DNA from: Blasia pusilla
Lineage: Eukaryota > Marchantiophyta > Marchantiopsida > Blasiales
NCBI GenBank assembly: GCA_050084515.1
Contig: CM114275.1
Span: forward strand, 14,942,001 to 15,006,000
Direction of reading: 5' to 3'
DNA length: 64,000 nt
Shown in pieces: positions 1 to 10,710 of this stretch. Both the position numbers and the translations under genes were made by a program. Position 1 is the first letter of the stretch; each line of letters opens with the position of its first letter. The notes below the pieces were generated by a model. The model made no database searches, was not told the origin of the DNA, and saw nothing but the letters and a program-made list of their open reading frames with translations.

Positions 1-818
1 GTGATTTCAAGCGGCATACCATTAGAATAGTTAGACTAGGAAGAGGCGCGAATTTTTGTATCAAATAGGAAGTTAGTACAGTTACGCTCAGTGTATTCAC
101 AGGGACTATAGGAAAAGAAAAGAGCACCATAGATCTAGGTAGTTACAAATATTGAAGAGACACCATATTCCTCAAGAACGCTTCGAATCCTTAGAACCAC
201 TCCTACTTTGGAGAATAATTAAGAAGCATCAAAGTAGCTATCCTCATCATTCTTTCACGAAGTCCTTATGCTATAGGAATGGTCCAAGCAAAGGAGTAGT
301 ACCCTCTGACGCTTGTATACACTTTTGAAGCTTTCCCATTCTTGATGGAGAAGTAAAGTACTCATTTCTTCATTCTAATGTGTGATGCATATGTCTGAGT
401 ATTCTCATTAGGTGTGCAGAGTGAAGAGTGAATCAAGAGAACCTTTTCATCAATATAATAATCAACACGAAGTTGTAAGAGATCTATTCGACAGAGAGAA
501 GCCTGCCTGATTGAGTTCCGAAAGTAGGAGAAGCTAGCTTCTTGTTGAGATCTCTGTGAGGTTCTTTGATGTTGAGTGAAGATCAACCTGAGCGTGATTT
601 CAACTCCACTAGAGAGAATAGAGGAAAGAAATCTTGGTACTAAGAGAGATTTGAAGACATTGATAAGTCATTGAATCTGAATTATACACACTTAATTACA
701 ACTATTGCAAGATAAACGACATCTTGATCTCTCTTTCCACATAATCATGATCCTCTTGGGGATCAAACTCACTAAATTACTGTAAAAATATGAATTCTTA
801 TACTTCTTGTATATTACA
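1..818 (-). mobile_element. Partial LTR (family X), inverted relative to the solo LTR at 7215-8475
   Basis: The minus strand of this segment matches the solo LTR at 7215-8475 along its length. It starts at 818 with TGTAAT, as that LTR does, and runs to the window edge, so about 820 of roughly 1260 bp are present. The shared sequence includes the stretch around a GATCCCC motif (757-770 here, 7265-7280 in the other copy) and the region now at 1-20. Whether this is another solo LTR or the edge of a complete element cannot be told, because the window begins inside it. Small indels and substitutions separate the two copies. Confidence 0.8.
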
Positions 819-826
819 ATTTCCGA

Positions 827-1417
827 CTTCCAAAACCGCCGCGACGGTTTGGTCTTCACATTCTTTGCGCTCTTTGTAGTCCTATCTTTACGATCCTATC
901 TTCGCAGTTCTATCTTTGAAAAGACTCTTATCCTAATGCCGATGCGAAGAGTCCTCCTTCAACTTTCTTTCTTTCTGCTTTCTTCCAAAACATCCTTTTT
1001 CTTTCTATTTCTATACTTCCTACACCTTTCCGCTTTTTTGTGAAGACTCTTTAATTCCTCTTCTTCTTCCTCTTCCTTCTTAGAGTTCTTAGTCTTTGCA
1101 CAAAGACTACCTTCAGTCTTCTTTTACAAAGAATCTTTTTCCAGTCTTCACCACTATTCCTACGATGGTCTTCCTTGCAAAGTACTCGTGCTTCTTATTC
1201 TAACTTCTTTTCCCATCTTTTCCTACTTTTACACAATTCTCACTCTTCCAAGACAGTCCTTAATCTCTTACTATCTTTTGTCCTTTCATCAGAGTTTTGT
1301 CAATCAATGTTTTAGGAGAGGAAAGAGAAAGACTACAAAGAGTAGGAAGAGTCTTTGCAAAGAACTGCAAAGACCGCGAAGATTGTGAAGATTGAACCGT
1401 CACGGCGGTTTTGGAAG
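827..1417. repeat. Inverted repeat pair, 50-bp arms at 827-876 and 1368-1417
   Basis: The two 50-bp arms are reverse complements with about seven mismatches. Each arm contains a smaller imperfect palindrome with the core AACCGCCG and CGACGGTT. Arms of this size about 490 bp apart could form a cruciform or foldback transcript. They do not match the MULE palindrome family exactly, although both are GC-rich islands in AT-rich sequence. Confidence 0.7.
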
Positions 1418-2085
1418 CCAAAAAAGGGAGAGTCGCGGCAGTTATAGCCATTTAAAAGGGAGCAGAAAGGAAATGCCAAGAAAATGAATAGTCTTAGGAA
1501 GATGGAGGGTTGGAGAATTGGAATCACAAAGTTAGGATTAGTAGTGAGAAATCTAGAGTAGAATAGGAAGAGCAATCAGAGTTGTAAATACTATTTAAAG
1601 AGCAATTAGCAGAAGACACGATCATCCTTTTCCCTTGTATCTTGAACTCCTCAATACTATTCCGTGTATCTTGAAGTTTGCCAACAGTCTTGGTGAGGGT
1701 GTAAGGATTTTTTTTGGGGGATGATCCAAGCTGAAGAGTCTTTTACTTTCTGAAGCTTGTATTCCTTCCGAGTTCTTTCCACTCTTTGATGTAACAAAGA
1801 GTCTTCTCTCATTCTTTCCGATTTGCGAAATCGAAGGTAGATCTTATTGGGTTGTAGTAAAGATGAGAGTTGAGTCTTGTAGTTTCGAAACTCTAGAAGA
1901 TAATCAAGAAGAAGGGTAGAAAGCTGTTAGACAATGAGTAATCTGCCATGACAGATTTAGTTCTGAAAGTAGGGTGAGCTGCCATTCTTGAGATCTCTTT
2001 GAGGTCTTCGCAGAGCTTTGTTATTCAAGATTTGCAATAGTCTTCGTGTGCACTTGAGAAGAGCCTTTTCCAAGAGGAAAGAAAA

Positions 2086-2114
2086 GCCTTTTAGTCTTTT
2101 GTAGACTAAAAGGC
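2086..2114. repeat. Perfect 11-bp stem hairpin
   Basis: GCCTTTTAGTC at 2086-2096 is followed by a 7-nt spacer and its exact complement GACTAAAAGGC at 2104-2114. It lies about 190 bp upstream of the gypsy-A primer-binding site, so it would fall in the leader or the LTR R/U5 part of the transcript. Function is unknown. Confidence 0.6.
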
Positions 2115-2302
2115 TACAAAAGGTGTAGTTGTAGTTAGTGAAGCATTTTAGTGAAGAAGGAGTTTGTTCTTGATATTCTTTGTAAAACCTCTATTTACTC
2201 AGGAAACAATGGTCTCTTGGGAACTAACTTTATAATTTGCAATAAAAAGAGTATCTTTTTCATTGAGTTATACATTACATAAGGAAATAGGTAAGGAAAT
2301 TT

Positions 2303-2320
2303 TGGTGCCACTGCCGGGGA
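2303..2320 (+). promoter_or_regulatory. Primer-binding site of gypsy-A
   Basis: TGGTGCCACTGCCGGGGA resembles the TGGCGCCGTTGCCGGGGA primer site of many plant Ty3/gypsy elements, which pairs with the 3' end of tRNA-Asp. Two or three positions differ. It sits about 500 bp upstream of the gag-like frame, as expected, and marks the left end of the internal region. Confidence 0.7.
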
Positions 2321-2807
2321 CCACTAGATCTTCCAAACAAGGAGAGGTAGCGAGAGAGTGTGGCATGCGAGTAGAGCAATTCGTAGGACCCCCACTTGGT
2401 GTAAGACGGGTAATACTAACAAAGGATCCTCTTGCGTAGAGAGTACCATGGAACTAGTAAGCTCATCCGAAGAGTCTTCATTCCCATGGAGTGGAGCCTT
2501 GTGTGCAGGGTGAGGCATCTAAGATCTTTGGAAGTTTTGGATGGATCGGGAAAGAAGCGTTGGAATGCACGAGCAAAGATCCAAGAAACAAAGAAGAGGA
2601 GAAGAGCAAAGTGCTTGGAGATTGCCAAGGACACCTACGAAGAACCGTTCCCCTCTTCGTCCAAAGCCTCTTGGGTGAAGAAAAGAAAGGAGGAAGTCGC
2701 CTACACCTCCTGAGTCACCACCAAGGCTAGACCCAAAAGAGGAGTGGGATTAGTGTTACCACCCCCACAACTCAGATGAAGAGAAGGATAACAGTACCAC
2801 CGGGGAC

Positions 2808-4110
2808 GTGCCTTCCCCATCAAGTGATGGAGGCCCTCATAGTAGCGAAGACAGCAAAGCACCGATGGCACAACCACGCAAGTCACTCATGAGATATCCC
2901 ACCTTTGGAGGAAGCAAGAGAGATGATGTGGATGACTTTATTTTGGAATTTACCCATGTAGCAAAAGCAAATGGAGAAGGATCCAAGGAAGATCTTCTTA
3001 GAGTCTTTCCTGGATTCTTAAAGAATCGTGTGAGTCAATGGTATGAGGGGTTAGACGCAGAGCTCTTGGAAACTTGGAAGACCCTGCTTAAGGCGTTCCT
3101 TCATGAGTTTCGGGACTTAGAATTTGATGATCGCCTACTTACAAAGCTTTGTTATCTTAAAAGAAGGAAGAAGAGACTTTGAGAGAGTACACACAGAGAT
3201 TTCACAGCTTGGCTAGTAAGTTGGAGCACACTAGTGTGCCACAATTGGTGGATTGGTATGTGTCAAGGTTATTGAAGGAGATGGATTGTTACTATTGCAG
3301 AGGGAAACGTGACTCATTAGCAGCCATCATCACTTCTGCCGAAGCTTACAAGGCCTCCAAAAAATCCATAAGGACGCGCAAGAAGAGACATTATTGGAAG
3401 TGGACAAACTCTTCATCAGAGGAGTCTTTGTCTTTGTCTAACTCCTTGGATACCTCATGAGGAAGCACTAGCAGTGAAGACTCAGAGTCTGAGGAAGACT
3501 CCAAGGGCAAGAAGAAGAAGAAAGAAGGACGCCCAAGAAGGTCCTCAGCTGAGGGAAAAGGACGTAGGGATCAGAACGCAAAGAACGAGCATCGCAAGTC
3601 GGTGAGTCCGCTTGTAAGAAAAAGAAGGATGGGGAGAAGTCTGCCATCAGTGAGTTGACCAAGAAAATGGCCGAGTTAAAGGTACATTTGGCCGCTCAGA
3701 AAGACCTTAGAAGAAGGTTGGGTCTTATGTGGCCTAATATATGGTGTAGTGCTTGTGGGGGGGATATAGTGCTAGAGTGCCCATTGCAATGCGATTTACA
3801 TTAGATGAAAGAAGAAACCTTAAAGGAGGAGGGATGGTATGAAGCCAACCAGTGGGAAGGATGTTATATGGTTAAATCAGGGTAGGTGGATTCCGAGATA
3901 AGTGCCGCCAAAATTTGGAGAGCAAAGGCCTCTACAACACATCATGGGACTTGCAGCGTTCACCCGACCTATTAAGAGGAATTGTTGTTATAATTGCGGG
4001 GCAGCCGATCACTCGACAAACAATTGTCTCATCCCCAAAAGACCCGTGGGTTTGAATCCCTTGAGTGGAAATTGTAAGAATGGAGGACATACTATAGTAG
4101 AATGTTGAGA
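2808..4110 (+). pseudogene. gypsy-A gag remnant with CCHC zinc knuckle
   Basis: Capsid-like sequence begins near 2808 and continues in a second frame to 3460. It shows the retrotransposon gag pattern in which a short F..F segment precedes an RVSQWYEGL-type helix and a W..L...F.HEFR motif. A CCHC-type nucleocapsid knuckle (CYNCGAADHSTNNC) lies at about 3984-4030. Stops and frameshifts separate the parts, so no intact Gag can be made. The acidic, lysine-rich linker at 3400-3700 is low complexity. Confidence 0.75.
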
Positions 4111-4117
4111 GCCTCAA

Positions 4118-4624
4118 GTGCCCTGGCTCTTGGTCAAATATGTCATTGCCCCACCGACACCCACCGAAGCCAAAAATGACGTTAATGTGCAACTAGTACG
4201 TGTGGAAAATGTCACCTCACCCAAGAAGGCAAGGAAGGTGACAATTGTAGAAGAAGGCCCAAAAAGGAAGACTGAAGAAGAGTCCTCCGATTGGCCTGAA
4301 GACGTCCTCAATGAGGTCTTTGCAGTGGATACCAAGTCTAAGTCTAAGAAGAAGACTATGAGGGCAAAGACCCCAGAGTCTTCATCTTCGCGAAGTGTTC
4401 TGCCTACGAAGAAAGCGGGTGAGACATTTCGGGCAAGGAAAGCTATTGTGAAAGGCAAGGAGGACCCAGCTTTTGATGACAATCATCCAAAGTACTTCTA
4501 CCCAAAAGTTGAGAAGCATGTTCGTAACCAAGTTCCTGAAGAACAAGCAAGTGGAGTCTTTGCGCATGGCGTCCAACCCCATCACAAAGAAGGAAAAGTA
4601 GAGACCTCGGTGATGGAAGCTTAG
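4118..4624 (+). pseudogene. gypsy-A linker open frame upstream of protease
   Basis: A 168-residue open frame rich in lysine, glutamate and serine lies between the gag zinc knuckle and the protease region. It contains no catalytic motif and looks like the charged linker found between gag and pol in this type of element. I infer it is part of the gag-pol frame rather than an independent gene. Confidence 0.45.
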
Positions 4625-4689
4625 GACTTATTGAAGGATTTGGCTACCAATCCCGCAAATATTTATTTATCCCCGGTTATTCATGGATA

Positions 4690-6700
4690 ACCCTGTTTAT
4701 GGGAAAATACTCCACCAGTGGAAAGTCGGACGTAAGAAGAAGGAGCGTGCAAAGAAGCTCCCCGTGGTAGATCTATTTTGCATCAAAGTTGAAGACCCGA
4801 GTGCCCTGGAAGTGGAAGTAGAGATTGAAGGGTAGACTATCAGGAAGGTCCCAATAGATTCTAGAAGCGGGATCAACATCATGACAGAGCAAACCACTTA
4901 AGCCTTGGGTTACACTAAATATGAACCTATCGATAAGTACTTACGCTTTGCAGACCACTTTCGCAAGCGACTTTCGGGGAAACTCACTCTGATCCCCACC
5001 ATGATAGGGGGAGTGCTATTTCTCTTGGACTATCTTGTCCTTCAACCTTTGACAGTCACCGGTTACCCCCTGCTCATTCGAAGACCGTGGCTCTATGGAG
5101 CTCAGGTTAACACGAATTGGAAGAGATGAAGATTTACTTTCCAAGCACCGTATAGTACCCCAAAGAAGTTGGTGAAATTATCATGGAAATCTCGGCTTTC
5201 TCAAGGAGAGACACTTGCCACAGATGAGGGGTATACCTTGGATGAAGACCAGGCACTTGACACAGAGTCCTCATCCTATGTGTGCTATTTGGAGTGCTAT
5301 GAGATAGATGAAGAATTTCTACGATCGAAGCAAAGCCAATCTTGTTCAAGGGAGGAATCAGCTGGGCTCACCACCTACCAATTTATGGAGAAGATGGTCC
5401 AAGAGAAGGACTACCAAGAGGTCTTTATACACGAGGCTAAGACCTTGCATTTGTCGGCGGACTTGTCTGCACCCTAACTTTCTCAATACAAAACTTTGCT
5501 TTCGAGGTACCGGGATGTGTTTGCCTACACCATGGATGAGTTGAAAGGAGTACCGGCCAAGTATGGAGAGCATAGACTTGATTTGAAACCCGACGCACTT
5601 CCTATGCGAATGTGTTAGTATAGGTTAAACCCAAAGTATTCTTTAATGGTCAAAGTCAAAATTGATCAGAGGTTGGAAGTTGGAGTCATCTATCCGGTGC
5701 TTAGTAGTGAATGGGTATCCCCCATAGTCATTGTTCTGAAGAAGTAGACAGGGAAGATCCGAGTATGTCAAGATTATAGGAAGCTTAATGTGGCCACCCT
5801 CAAGGATCACCACCCCTTGCCCTTTACGGACACTATCTTAGATAAGGTGGTTGGCCATAAACGCTATACCTTCTTGGATGGGTATTCCAATTACAATCAA
5901 GTGTCTATCAGAGAGAGGGACCGGGCCCTGACTACCTTCACCACGGATTGGGGTACTTCTGCCTATCATGTGATGCCTTTTGGGTTGTGTAATGCCACGG
6001 CCACTTTCCAAAGAATGATGATTGCTATCTTCCAAGACTATTTGCGAAGATTCATAGAGATCTTCCTAGATGACTTTTGTGTCTTCTACTCGGCCAAAGA
6101 TCATTTGCAGAAGTTAGAGCTAACCCTGGCTCGGTGCCGAGAAGTGCAGCTATCGTTGCACCCAGAGAAGTCTTATATTGCCATGAAAAAAGGTATCCTA
6201 CCAGGGCATGGAGTGTCGTTACGCGGTATTGAAGTAGATAAGGCGAAGGTGGAGATAATTTTGGAGTTGTAAGCTCCCACGAATCTTTGTGAGCTAAGGG
6301 GATTCCTGGGGCATATGGGGTATTATCCCTGGTTCATTAAGGATTATGTGCTAAAGGCGAAGCCTCTAACGACCTTGCTGAAGAAGATCGAGGAATGGGA
6401 GTGGTTGCCAGCATGCCAGAGGGCATTTGAGGAGTTGAAGCAGGCACTGAAAAAAACTCCTGTGCTTTGTCCCCTGGACTAGACGAAGGTGTTCCAGGTG
6501 TATGTTGACACCTCGTCATTTGCAATTCGTGTAGTACTAAGTCAACTAGATGAGAAGAAGAAGGATTACCCTATCTATTATGCAGGGCGACAACTTTCTT
6601 TCGCATAGCTGAAGTACACTACTACATAGAGGGAAGCCTTGGGCATGGTCTTTGCTTGCAAGAAGTTTTGGCATTACTTGTTGGGATACCCTTTTGTTTT
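4690..6700 (+). pseudogene. gypsy-A protease, reverse transcriptase and RNase H remnant
   Basis: A degraded retropepsin-like stretch lies around 4790-5130, with a DSRSG-type sequence where D-S/T-G-A is usual. Reverse transcriptase is clear from 5560. An uninterrupted 160-residue piece (5790-6272) carries the fingers and palm motifs, a PFGLCNA motif, and the catalytic FLDD at 6063-6074, the usual Y/F-x-D-D box. The thumb and early RNase H follow to about 6700 with several stops, including stop codons near 5746 and 6480. The element cannot encode active polymerase. Confidence 0.85.
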
Positions 6701-7209
6701 TCATGTTGCCATTTTGCGCTCCGACAGCGACTTCTCCCTGGCCTTTGGTACCTATTCTTCCCTTTGCCCCTTTTGAGAAGTGGGGTATCAATTTTGTGGA
6801 TCCTATCTCACCCGCCACCCGACAGACACGCCAAAATTATATTTTAATCGCTACAAATTATTGCACCAAAATGGTGGAAGCAGTCGCTACTCGAAAGGAT
6901 GACAGTGCAGCAATGGCGAAGTTTTTGTATGAAATGATTATTACTAGACATGGCTGTCCTCTGGAATTGGTGAGCAACCGGGGAACTCATTTTCTCAACC
7001 AAATGGTTGAAGCTTTGACCGACTACTTCTTAATCAAGAACCGCAAGACAATCCCGAACAATCCCAAGGCCAATGGGTTAACAGAGAAGTCCAATGGGCT
7101 AATTTGTAGGATCTTGAATCAACTGATGGTCACCTATGCATATGATTGGGATACCAAGATTTTTGCTACACTCTAGGCCTATCGCACGGCGGAGAAAATC
7201 ACTATTAGG
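6652..7209 (+). pseudogene. gypsy-A integrase core, split by a solo LTR
   Basis: The frame enters the integrase catalytic core near 6770 with a WGINFVDPI motif holding the first catalytic Asp. The second catalytic position reads SNRGTHF, so the expected Asp is Asn. The final Glu is present in GLTEKSNG. The zinc-binding N-terminus is absent because of the RNase H-integrase deletion. The sequence stops matching at 7214 and resumes in frame at 8481, once the solo LTR and one copy of its target duplication are disregarded. Confidence 0.85.
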
Positions 7210-7214
7210 TACAC
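7210..7214 (+). repeat. Target-site duplication TACAC, left copy
   Basis: TACAC immediately precedes the LTR and recurs at 8476-8480 directly after it. A perfect 5-bp duplication is what Ty3/gypsy and Ty1/copia integrases produce. Counting it once restores codon phase of the interrupted integrase. Confidence 0.9.
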
Positions 7215-8475
7215 TGTAATGTACAAGTGGTTTTAAAATTGATCTTTATATAGTAATTTAATGAGTTTGATCCCCAAAAGGATCACGATTATGTGGATAG
7301 AGAGTTCAAGATGGCATTTATCTTGCAATAGTTGTAGTTAAGTGTTTATAATTCGGATTCAATCATTTATGAGTGTGTTCTTCTCTCTATTAGTACTAAT
7401 ATTTCTTTCCTCAATTCTCTCTAAGTGGAATTGAATTCATTCTCAGGTAGATCTTCACTCAACATCAAAAAACCTCACAGAGACCTCAACAAGAAGTTGG
7501 CTTTTCCTACTTTCGGAACTCAATCCGTCTAGGCATGTTACTCTCTGTCGAACAGATTTCTTACAACTCAATATTGATTATTCTAATGATGAAAGTGTTC
7601 TCCTGGTTCATTCTTCACTCTGCAGATCCAATAAGAATTCTCATACATATGCATCGCACATCAGAATGAAGAAATGAGTGCTTTACTACTCCATCAAGAA
7701 TGAGAAAGCTTCAAAGTGTTATACAAGCTCGAGAGGGTACTATTCCTACAGCATAAGGATCTCGTGAAAGAATGATGATGATAGCTACTTTCATGCTTCT
7801 TAAATATTCTCCGAAGTAGGAGTGGTTCTAAGGATTCGAAGCGTTCTTGAGGAATCTGGTGTCTCTTCCACAATTGTAACTACCTAGATCTATGGTGTTC
7901 TTTTATTTTCCTATGATCCCTCTGAATTCGTTGAGCCTAACTTTATTAACTTCCTATCTGATACCAAAAGTTGCGCCTCTTCCTAGTCTAACTGTTATAT
8001 CAGTATGCCGCTTGAAATCACTTGTAGTCTTAGCTTCGCTTCGTTGTGAAGTCGGGGCCTCTTTTGCTTCACTTGAGGACGAAGCTCTTTCTCATGATCT
8101 GAAGACGAAGCGCTCCATTCTTCGCTGTGGTTTCAAGTGCTTCGTGCTTTGCTGAAGATCCAAGTACTTCTTCCTCTTCGTCTTCATGCTTTGTTCAAGA
8201 GCGAAGCATTTCATGAACAAGTTCTGAATAGGGCTTTGTTGATTTTTCCAAGCTTCTCTCTGAGTCTTTAGACTTCGTCAGTGCATTTCTCTCTCCTCTA
8301 AGGCAAATCCTTGATCTTCCACCTCTTTGCCTTGTCCTAGGAGCTTTGTGATCTCTTTCAATATTACTCATTCTTCTACTACACAACCATAATATCCAAA
8401 ATCATTCTATATACACAAGTTTTCTTCGAATAAAAAGCTCTAAATCTTCAAAAGTAAAAAATTGCGGGTATCACA
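7215..8475 (+). mobile_element. Solo LTR (family X), 1261 bp, inside the gypsy-A integrase
   Basis: The segment starts with TG and ends with CA, and is flanked by TACAC on both sides. It has no internal coding region, so it is a solo LTR left by recombination between two LTRs. An inverted partial copy lies at 1-818. The right third is rich in CTTCG and GAAGC motifs. Short open frames within it (7892-8155 plus, 8195-8386 minus) are compositional. The host gypsy-A was already in place when this element landed. Confidence 0.93.
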
Positions 8476-8900
8476 TACACACCGTTCTATCTGACCTACG
8501 GCATTCAACCCCTTGTTCCAATTGAATGGGATGTGCCCACCTACCAAATTTTATAAGAATAGGAGTCTTCGTCTCAAGTCTTTTTTCTGGGTCTTTGCAG
8601 TCTTGGTCTTTGGGGTTCTTAGTCTTCGCACTACCTCGACAAGAGCATCCAAAAAGCTATTATCAAGAGCGGCCGTTACGTAAAACTAGAGGGTATTAGG
8701 CACTTCAGGAGCCAAACCGAGGGCGTGGTGTTGCTCATTTCACATGGCAAGAACCCCAAGGAACCTCTAGAGCAGACTGAAGAAAACTTAGCATCGGTAT
8801 CGCAAGAATCGAAGGAAGCAGGCCAATTCACATAGAGAGGAAGACATGGTGCTCATGAAATGCGGAGTGTATCCGGGACTAGGGATTTTGAGGGAATTGT
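8476..8900 (+). pseudogene. gypsy-A integrase C-terminal remnant
   Basis: From 8481 the plus strand resumes the integrase tail, with the TPFYLTYG and PIEWDVP motifs (about 8481-8550) typical of the segment that follows the catalytic core. After that the sequence drops into pyrimidine-rich DNA resembling 1085-1180, then a weak frame at 8640-8850. The end of the element is not defined. Confidence 0.75.
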
Positions 8901-8921
8901 GAGGCCCTGAAGGAGAGGTCG

Positions 8922-9931
8922 TTGTGGCAGTTCTTTGGGGAAAATTGGTCTCCATCGTCCGCGGCGTTACTCACGGAGCTCCATTCAAGTTCCAAGGTGG
9001 TTGATTTGGGGAAGAAGGGATACAAGTATTGGGTGCCACCGGCTTTGTGGTCTGTTGACTTATGGCGCATCACGTATGAGCTTCCCGCGGCTCCAGAGCA
9101 CAAATTGGACTATAACGCTCTTGTCCGACAAGAAGAATTAGAAGAGCTCGGTTGCATTATAGAGGATCGATTAGGAAGGAACGGCTAGAAGCTGAAAGTG
9201 TTGAGTCCTCCCTTGTTCGCACAATTTTGTAGGGTCTAGAGATCTTGTTCAATCCCGGTAGAACATATTATATGAATAACAAGCTTGTCAAACACTGTTA
9301 TACTCTTTGGAACATGTATATGCATCCCGGAGAGCGAGGAGTGGATTTTGCAGCTCTTCTCTGTGCCCATGTACTTAGTTTGATAACTGCTTTGAAACCC
9401 GAGGATAAATCATATCTCTCTCCTTTCTTAATTTGGTTGTAGTCATAGGTCAGGGAGGTTACCCTCGGTGAGTCGTTGGAGTGGGTCGCAACTACTCCAA
9501 TTTGAAGACCGCCACCAACCGAAGCGTCTACTTTAGGTACATGGGAGGTAGCAACAGTAACATCAGCGGCCATATGGAAAAGTGTGTAGAGTACCAAGCA
9601 GAGGCCGATGGAAGGATCTTTGTCCCATCCACCCTCACAAACGCCTAAGATATCAAGACCTCAAAGGGTTCGGATGGAAATCCGTCAAGAATTGGAAGAG
9701 GTAGCGGGGATGCCAATGGCTGAAGCAGTAGAACCCGCGGTTGTTCCTTCCGATTTGCAAGATAATTTTATTGTGCAGCATGTGCACACCACCTCACGAC
9801 AATTGACTTCATTTTTGGAAGTTGCAAAGCCAATTCTTGAAGAACTAAAGAAGATGGGGAATTTGTCTGACCACGCGGCAACACAAGAATACATAGGAGT
9901 TCTCAGGAACCTGCGTCTTGTCGAGTTGTAG
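8922..9931 (+). other. Unrecognised broken coding sequence (8922-9188, 9245-9442, 9608-9931)
   Basis: Three open pieces in different frames may be parts of one decayed gene. The first (88 residues) has a YWVPPALW motif and an acidic helix. The second (65 residues) is rich in Tyr, His and Leu. The third (107 residues) is a charged, helical, possibly coiled-coil tail ending at 9931. I recognise no family. They lie between the gypsy-A integrase tail and the left end of MULE-1, so they could be the extra 3' frame of gypsy-A or an unrelated element into which MULE-1 inserted. Confidence 0.35.
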
Positions 9932-9951
9932 CAAATGATCAACGAGTCAAT

Positions 9952-10045
9952 GGGGGGCTGGTATTCTGGTAGGAGAGAGTAAGAGAGGAAAGGAAGAGAG
10001 GAAGAGAGGAGAGTCTCTCTTCAAAAAAAAGGGCCAAATCCGCCT
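9952..10045. repeat. Left terminal sequence of MULE-1
   Basis: GGGGGCTGGTATTCTGG is followed by about 50 bp of GAGAG/GGAAG repeats and then AGTCTCTCTTC with an A-run. The same order is found at 61980-62035, and inverted at 62545-62604. The inverted 3' ends of MULE-2 (40950-41000) and MULE-3 (48516-48560) share the purine repeat but not the outermost bases. I treat it as the terminal inverted repeat. Confidence 0.65.
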
Positions 10046-10710
10046 CCCCTCTTCAAAACTTTTTGACATATTTGAAATTTTTGTTTGCTTTCAAATTCAT
10101 GAAATCTTTAGAAGAGAGTAGGTAGTGGTCCACATTCTGGCCTAAAGAAACCTCCTTTTTCCAGGGGGCGAAAAAAAAGTAGACATCATAAGACCACTAC
10201 AAAATTTTTTCCATCACTCTCCATGTGAGTCTAAGTTTCTTAACATTGCCTGTCTCGGTCTACAATAAGCAGTGCCCATGGGTATTTTTGTTGGAGGACA
10301 GAGCATGATGCGCATCGGTATGATGCCAACCTCTCTTTTTGCAGGGATTGTTGCCTGCATCATCGCCTTCCCTGAATTGCCTCATAACCAACTTTCTGTT
10401 GGTTATGAGTGATGTCTGCTCAAGACCAACTTTGTGAAATGTGAACACATGAGACGATAATTGAACCAAAAGATTGTTATCTGTCTGGAGTAAAGAGGAA
10501 TTGATGTCCCTTCATTCAGATCCTAAATATGAGAAACCGAGAAGCTACATCCCTCCCAACCCGTCGGAATTTTACAGGTTGCAACTCTTGCAACCCATTG
10601 GAATCAGATGGGTTGCACCCCTTGCAAGCAAACTCACCATAAGAAAGGAAAGATTTTGAGAAGTGATTCCCTTCCACCCTAAACGAAAATCCAACAGGTT
10701 TGGAATCCGA
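10046..10710. other. MULE-1 subterminal non-coding region
   Basis: AT-rich sequence with A and T runs, then one short palindrome with GTTGC arms at about 10575-10615. No open frame here has recognisable content. It probably represents 3' untranslated and subterminal sequence of the leftward ORF2 gene. Confidence 0.4.

Larger units (their letters stand above)
819..2302 (+). other. Pyrimidine-rich non-coding stretch, probably the 5' LTR or leader of gypsy-A
   Basis: No gene is visible. The plus strand is rich in TCTT and CTTC runs, and short open frames are compositional. Because a primer-binding site follows at 2303, this is most simply the 5' LTR of gypsy-A, but I could not fix its start and no matching 3' LTR is recognisable. 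It carries a 50-bp inverted pair (827-876 and 1368-1417) and a short hairpin at 2086-2114. Confidence 0.45.
2303..8900 (+). mobile_element. gypsy-A: degenerate Ty3/gypsy retrotransposon with a nested solo LTR
   Basis: Primer site, gag, zinc knuckle, protease, reverse transcriptase, RNase H and integrase follow in the normal Ty3/gypsy order on the plus strand. The coding sequence is broken by many stops and frameshifts. About 1 kb is missing between RNase H (near 6700) and the integrase core (near 6760). The integrase is then interrupted at 7214 by a solo LTR and resumes at 8481. No 3' LTR is recognised, so the right boundary is approximate. Confidence 0.85.

Noticed and set aside
1-8021. Long terminal inverted repeats of a foldback transposon enclosing gypsy-A
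   Set aside because: The right arm is a solo LTR with its own TACAC duplication and TG/CA ends, so the pair are two LTR insertions in opposite orientation.
9608-9931. Envelope-like gene of gypsy-A
   Set aside because: No transmembrane segment, signal peptide or Cys pattern is visible; left as unknown.
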